64,000 nucleotides of DNA from Eubacterium multiforme. Its GTDB lineage: Bacteria > Bacillota > Clostridia > Clostridiales > Clostridiaceae. Location of the stretch: contig NZ_JAUSUF010000006.1 in the NCBI RefSeq assembly GCF_030813415.1, forward strand, positions 62,001-126,000, read 5' to 3'. Below the pieces are notes generated by a model. The model was not told where the DNA came from and ran no database searches. It saw nothing but the letters and a program-made list of their open reading frames with translations. Made by a program: the position numbers and the translations under genes. Below, in pieces: positions 61,953-64,000 of the stretch (the stretch's first letter is position 1; every line of letters starts with the position of its first letter).

Positions 61953-63056
61953 TTAATCTAAATAATCTTTAAGCTTCTTACTTCTTGATGGATGTCTTAA
62001 TTTTCTTAAAGCTTTTGCTTCTATTTGTCTTATTCTTTCTCTAGTAACATTAAACTCTTTACCAACTTCTTCTAGTGTTCTAGCTCTTCCATCATCTAAT
62101 CCAAATCTTAATCTTAATACTTTTTCTTCTCTTGGAGTTAATGTATCTAATACATTTATAAGTTGCTCTTTAAGCATTGTAAATGCAGCAGCTTCTGCTG
62201 GTGCAAGTGCATCATCATCTGGAATGAAATCTCCTAAATGACTATCTTCCTCTTCTCCAATAGGAGTTTCAAGTGAAACTGGTTCTTGAGCTATCTTTTG
62301 AATTTCTCTAACCTTTTCTACTGGTAAATCCATAACCTTTGATATTTCCTCTGGGAATGGATCTCTACCAAGTTCTTGAAGTAGTTGTCTTTGGACTCTT
62401 ATTAATTTGTTAATAGTTTCTACCATATGAACAGGTATTCTTATAGTTCTTGCTTGGTCTGCAATGGCTCTTGTAATCGCCTGTCTTATCCACCATGTAG
62501 CATATGTTGAGAATTTATATCCTTTTCTGTAGTCAAATTTCTCTACAGCTTTAATAAGACCTAAGTTTCCTTCTTGTATAAGATCTAGGAAAAGCATACC
62601 TCTTCCAACATATCTTTTTGCAATACTTACAACAAGTCTAAGGTTAGCCTCTGCTAATTTTTTCTTAGCATATTGACTACCTTCCTCAATTTTCTTTGCA
62701 AGTTCTATCTCTTCTTCTGATGATAATAAAGGTACCTTACCTATTTCCTTTAAATACATTCTAACAGGATCATCTATAGCAATTCCTTCTGGAACACTTA
62801 AATCTATTTTTTCCTCTTCTTCTTCAACTTCTTCATGAGGTTCTCCAGTAACTTCAATTCCCATTGATTCTAGTACTTCATAAATTTTTTCTATTTGTTC
62901 TGGAGATAATTCAATATTATCTATCTCATCCATTATTTCTTTGTATGTTAAAGAACCATTTTTCTTTCCTTTTTCAATAAGAGTTTTAACAACATTCATC
63001 TTTTGATTTCTGTCCTTTTTTTCCTCTTTAACTTTCACCTTTGTTTTTCCTGCCAT
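61953..63056 (-). CDS. rpoD: primary sigma factor RpoD/SigA
   Basis: A 367-residue vegetative sigma factor. Region 1.1 remnant (about 20-75), region 1.2/2 with [17 protein letters not shown] near 100-116 and the -10 binding [20 protein letters not shown] near 195-214, region 3, and region 4 with [20 protein letters not shown] near 328-347. The start is ATG 63054-63056, with AAGGAGG eight bases upstream; an in-frame start ten codons earlier is rejected. It follows dnaG in the conserved dnaG-rpoD operon. Confidence 0.97.
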   Translation of the reverse strand: MAGKTKVKVKEEKKDRNQKMNVVKTLIEKGKKNGSLTYKEIMDEIDNIELSPEQIEKIYEVLESMGIEVTGEPHEEVEEEEEKIDLSVPEGIAIDDPVRMYLKEIGKVPLLSSEEEIELAKKIEEGSQYAKKKLAEANLRLVVSIAKRYVGRGMLFLDLIQEGNLGLIKAVEKFDYRKGYKFSTYATWWIRQAITRAIADQARTIRIPVHMVETINKLIRVQRQLLQELGRDPFPEEISKVMDLPVEKVREIQKIAQEPVSLETPIGEEEDSHLGDFIPDDDALAPAEAAAFTMLKEQLINVLDTLTPREEKVLRLRFGLDDGRARTLEEVGKEFNVTRERIRQIEAKALRKLRHPSRSKKLKDYLD

Positions 63057-63086
63057 TATTTTGTTACCTCCTTCCGTCATGACCAA

Positions 63087-64000
63087 TTAAACCCTCTCTC
63101 CCTTTTTAAGTGCATCATTTATTTTGTTAAGTTCTAATGCAATTTTTATGGATTCTTCTATTAATCCTTTTTTAGCTAATTCCTTTTGCTTATTTTTAAG
63201 CTCTTCTCTTTTTTTTATAAGTTTGAAGCTTCTGATTTCTTTTATGTAATCCATCATTTGTCTCTCTTCATCTTGAGCTTTTAAAACCTTAAATTCTCTT
63301 ATCTTTACCCATTCTTTAGAAGAATCTACATCATCACATCCTGCCTCAACATGTAGATTAATATCTTTTAACCCTTTTTCCTTGCCATCTTTAATTAAAT
63401 CAAAAATTTTTGCATGCGCTTTAGAATTTAAATCATCTGATGAAATATTTGAATTTATATAATTGTAACAATCATCTTCTAGCATTAATTTTATCAATGA
63501 TTTTTCAGCTTTTATATAACCTGGCTCTACATATAATTTTGTTCCATATTCTTCCTTTTTATTCATTAAATCATCACTTTTCGTATTTCTTGTCATAGCA
63601 ATTAAGTCATATAATGACTGTTCTTTAATTCCAGTGTCTTCTGATATACTTTTTACATATACATCCTTCTCCACTGGATTTAAGTTTGCTAATATTTCTG
63701 TAACTCTGTTACCATACTTTATAAGTGATCCTTGGCTTTTAAAGTTTATTCCTTCTTTAGCTTTATTTAATCTATAAGCTATTAAACTTTCTGCCTTCTT
63801 TATTAATTTTAAAAAGGCTTCTCTTCCGTTACTTCTTACAAATTCATCTGGATCTTTTCCTTGTGGAATTTGTAATACTCTAACATCAAATCCAGCTTCC
63901 TTTAGTATTTCAAGTCCTCTAAGTGTTGCCGTTTGACCTGCAACATCTGCATCATAAGAAATAATAACCTTATCTGCATATCTTTTAAGAAGTCTTGCTT
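63087..64000 (-). CDS. dnaG: DNA primase, C-terminal part (5' end outside window)
   Basis: The minus-strand frame is open from the right edge to the stop at 63087, giving about 304 C-terminal residues. Near the edge it has the TOPRIM segment VIISYDADVAGQTATLRG, then IPQGKDPDEFVRSNGREAF, both diagnostic of DnaG, and ends with the helicase-binding helical domain. It synthesises replication primers. It is 30 bases upstream of the rpoD start. The N-terminal zinc domain lies beyond the window. Confidence 0.96.
   Translation of the reverse strand, partial: ARLLKRYADKVIISYDADVAGQTATLRGLEILKEAGFDVRVLQIPQGKDPDEFVRSNGREAFLKLIKKAESLIAYRLNKAKEGINFKSQGSLIKYGNRVTEILANLNPVEKDVYVKSISEDTGIKEQSLYDLIAMTRNTKSDDLMNKKEEYGTKLYVEPGYIKAEKSLIKLMLEDDCYNYINSNISSDDLNSKAHAKIFDLIKDGKEKGLKDINLHVEAGCDDVDSSKEWVKIREFKVLKAQDEERQMMDYIKEIRSFKLIKKREELKNKQKELAKKGLIEESIKIALELNKINDALKKGERV

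Overview
The window is AT-rich Gram-positive DNA from an endospore-forming Clostridium, most like C. perfringens or a close relative. This is inferred from base composition, strong AGGAGG-type ribosome binding sites, a tri-cistronic ger germinant-receptor operon, YunB, pdxST, a tandem glycine riboswitch and a type-A-looking RNase P RNA. No database search was possible, so the species call is inference.

Positions 1 to about 25,300 are the right part of an integrated siphovirus-type prophage; its left end lies outside the window. The leftward (minus strand) late genes run from the right: structured-RNA/tRNA-Ser unit, small Cys-rich ORF, small and large terminase, SPP1-type portal and minor head protein, two paralogous small proteins, scaffold, major capsid, four head-tail connection proteins, tail tube protein, tail assembly chaperone pair and a truncated tape measure. 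To their right lie a membrane coiled-coil accessory gene, an ArpU-like late regulator, XRE and MerR-like regulators, many micro-ORFs, two proteins with a C-terminal J domain, a DnaB-type helicase and an initiator-like gene carrying 12-bp-spaced repeats. The lysogeny switch (22.4-23.4 kb) has a small leftward XRE gene, three 15-bp operator-like sites and a rightward repressor without a peptidase domain. It is followed by about 480 bp of hairpin-rich non-coding DNA, a 62-residue Cys protein and a tyrosine integrase.

Positions 25,383-64,000 are host chromosome: yebC, a YigZ/IMPACT protein, a MocR regulator, a nucleotidyltransferase, hflX, hpt, yunB, a class A PBP, two AGCS amino-acid symporters (one behind a tandem glycine riboswitch), a PepSY protein, YtxH/DUF948 envelope-stress-like proteins, a GNAT/DJ-1-like fusion, a HTH-cupin regulator with potABCD, ndk, acyP, a HAD phosphatase, the ger operon, a D-2-hydroxyacid dehydrogenase, a TraX-like protein, a PrmA-like methyltransferase, a coiled-coil 3D-domain cell-wall protein, pdxST, small membrane proteins, rnpB, a Nif3-like protein, trmK, rpoD and the 3' part of dnaG. 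Most host transcription units end in strong, often bidirectional, Rho-independent terminators.

The least explained elements are all in the prophage: (1) a self-contained promoter-hairpins-tRNA-Ser-terminator unit at 12.3-12.7 kb; (2) a highly folded non-coding segment at 23.40-23.87 kb; (3) a 108-bp identical duplication carrying a long hairpin, a ribosome binding site and the first codons of two different micro-ORFs at 14.1 and 19.2 kb; (4) iteron-like arrays inside two coding regions.
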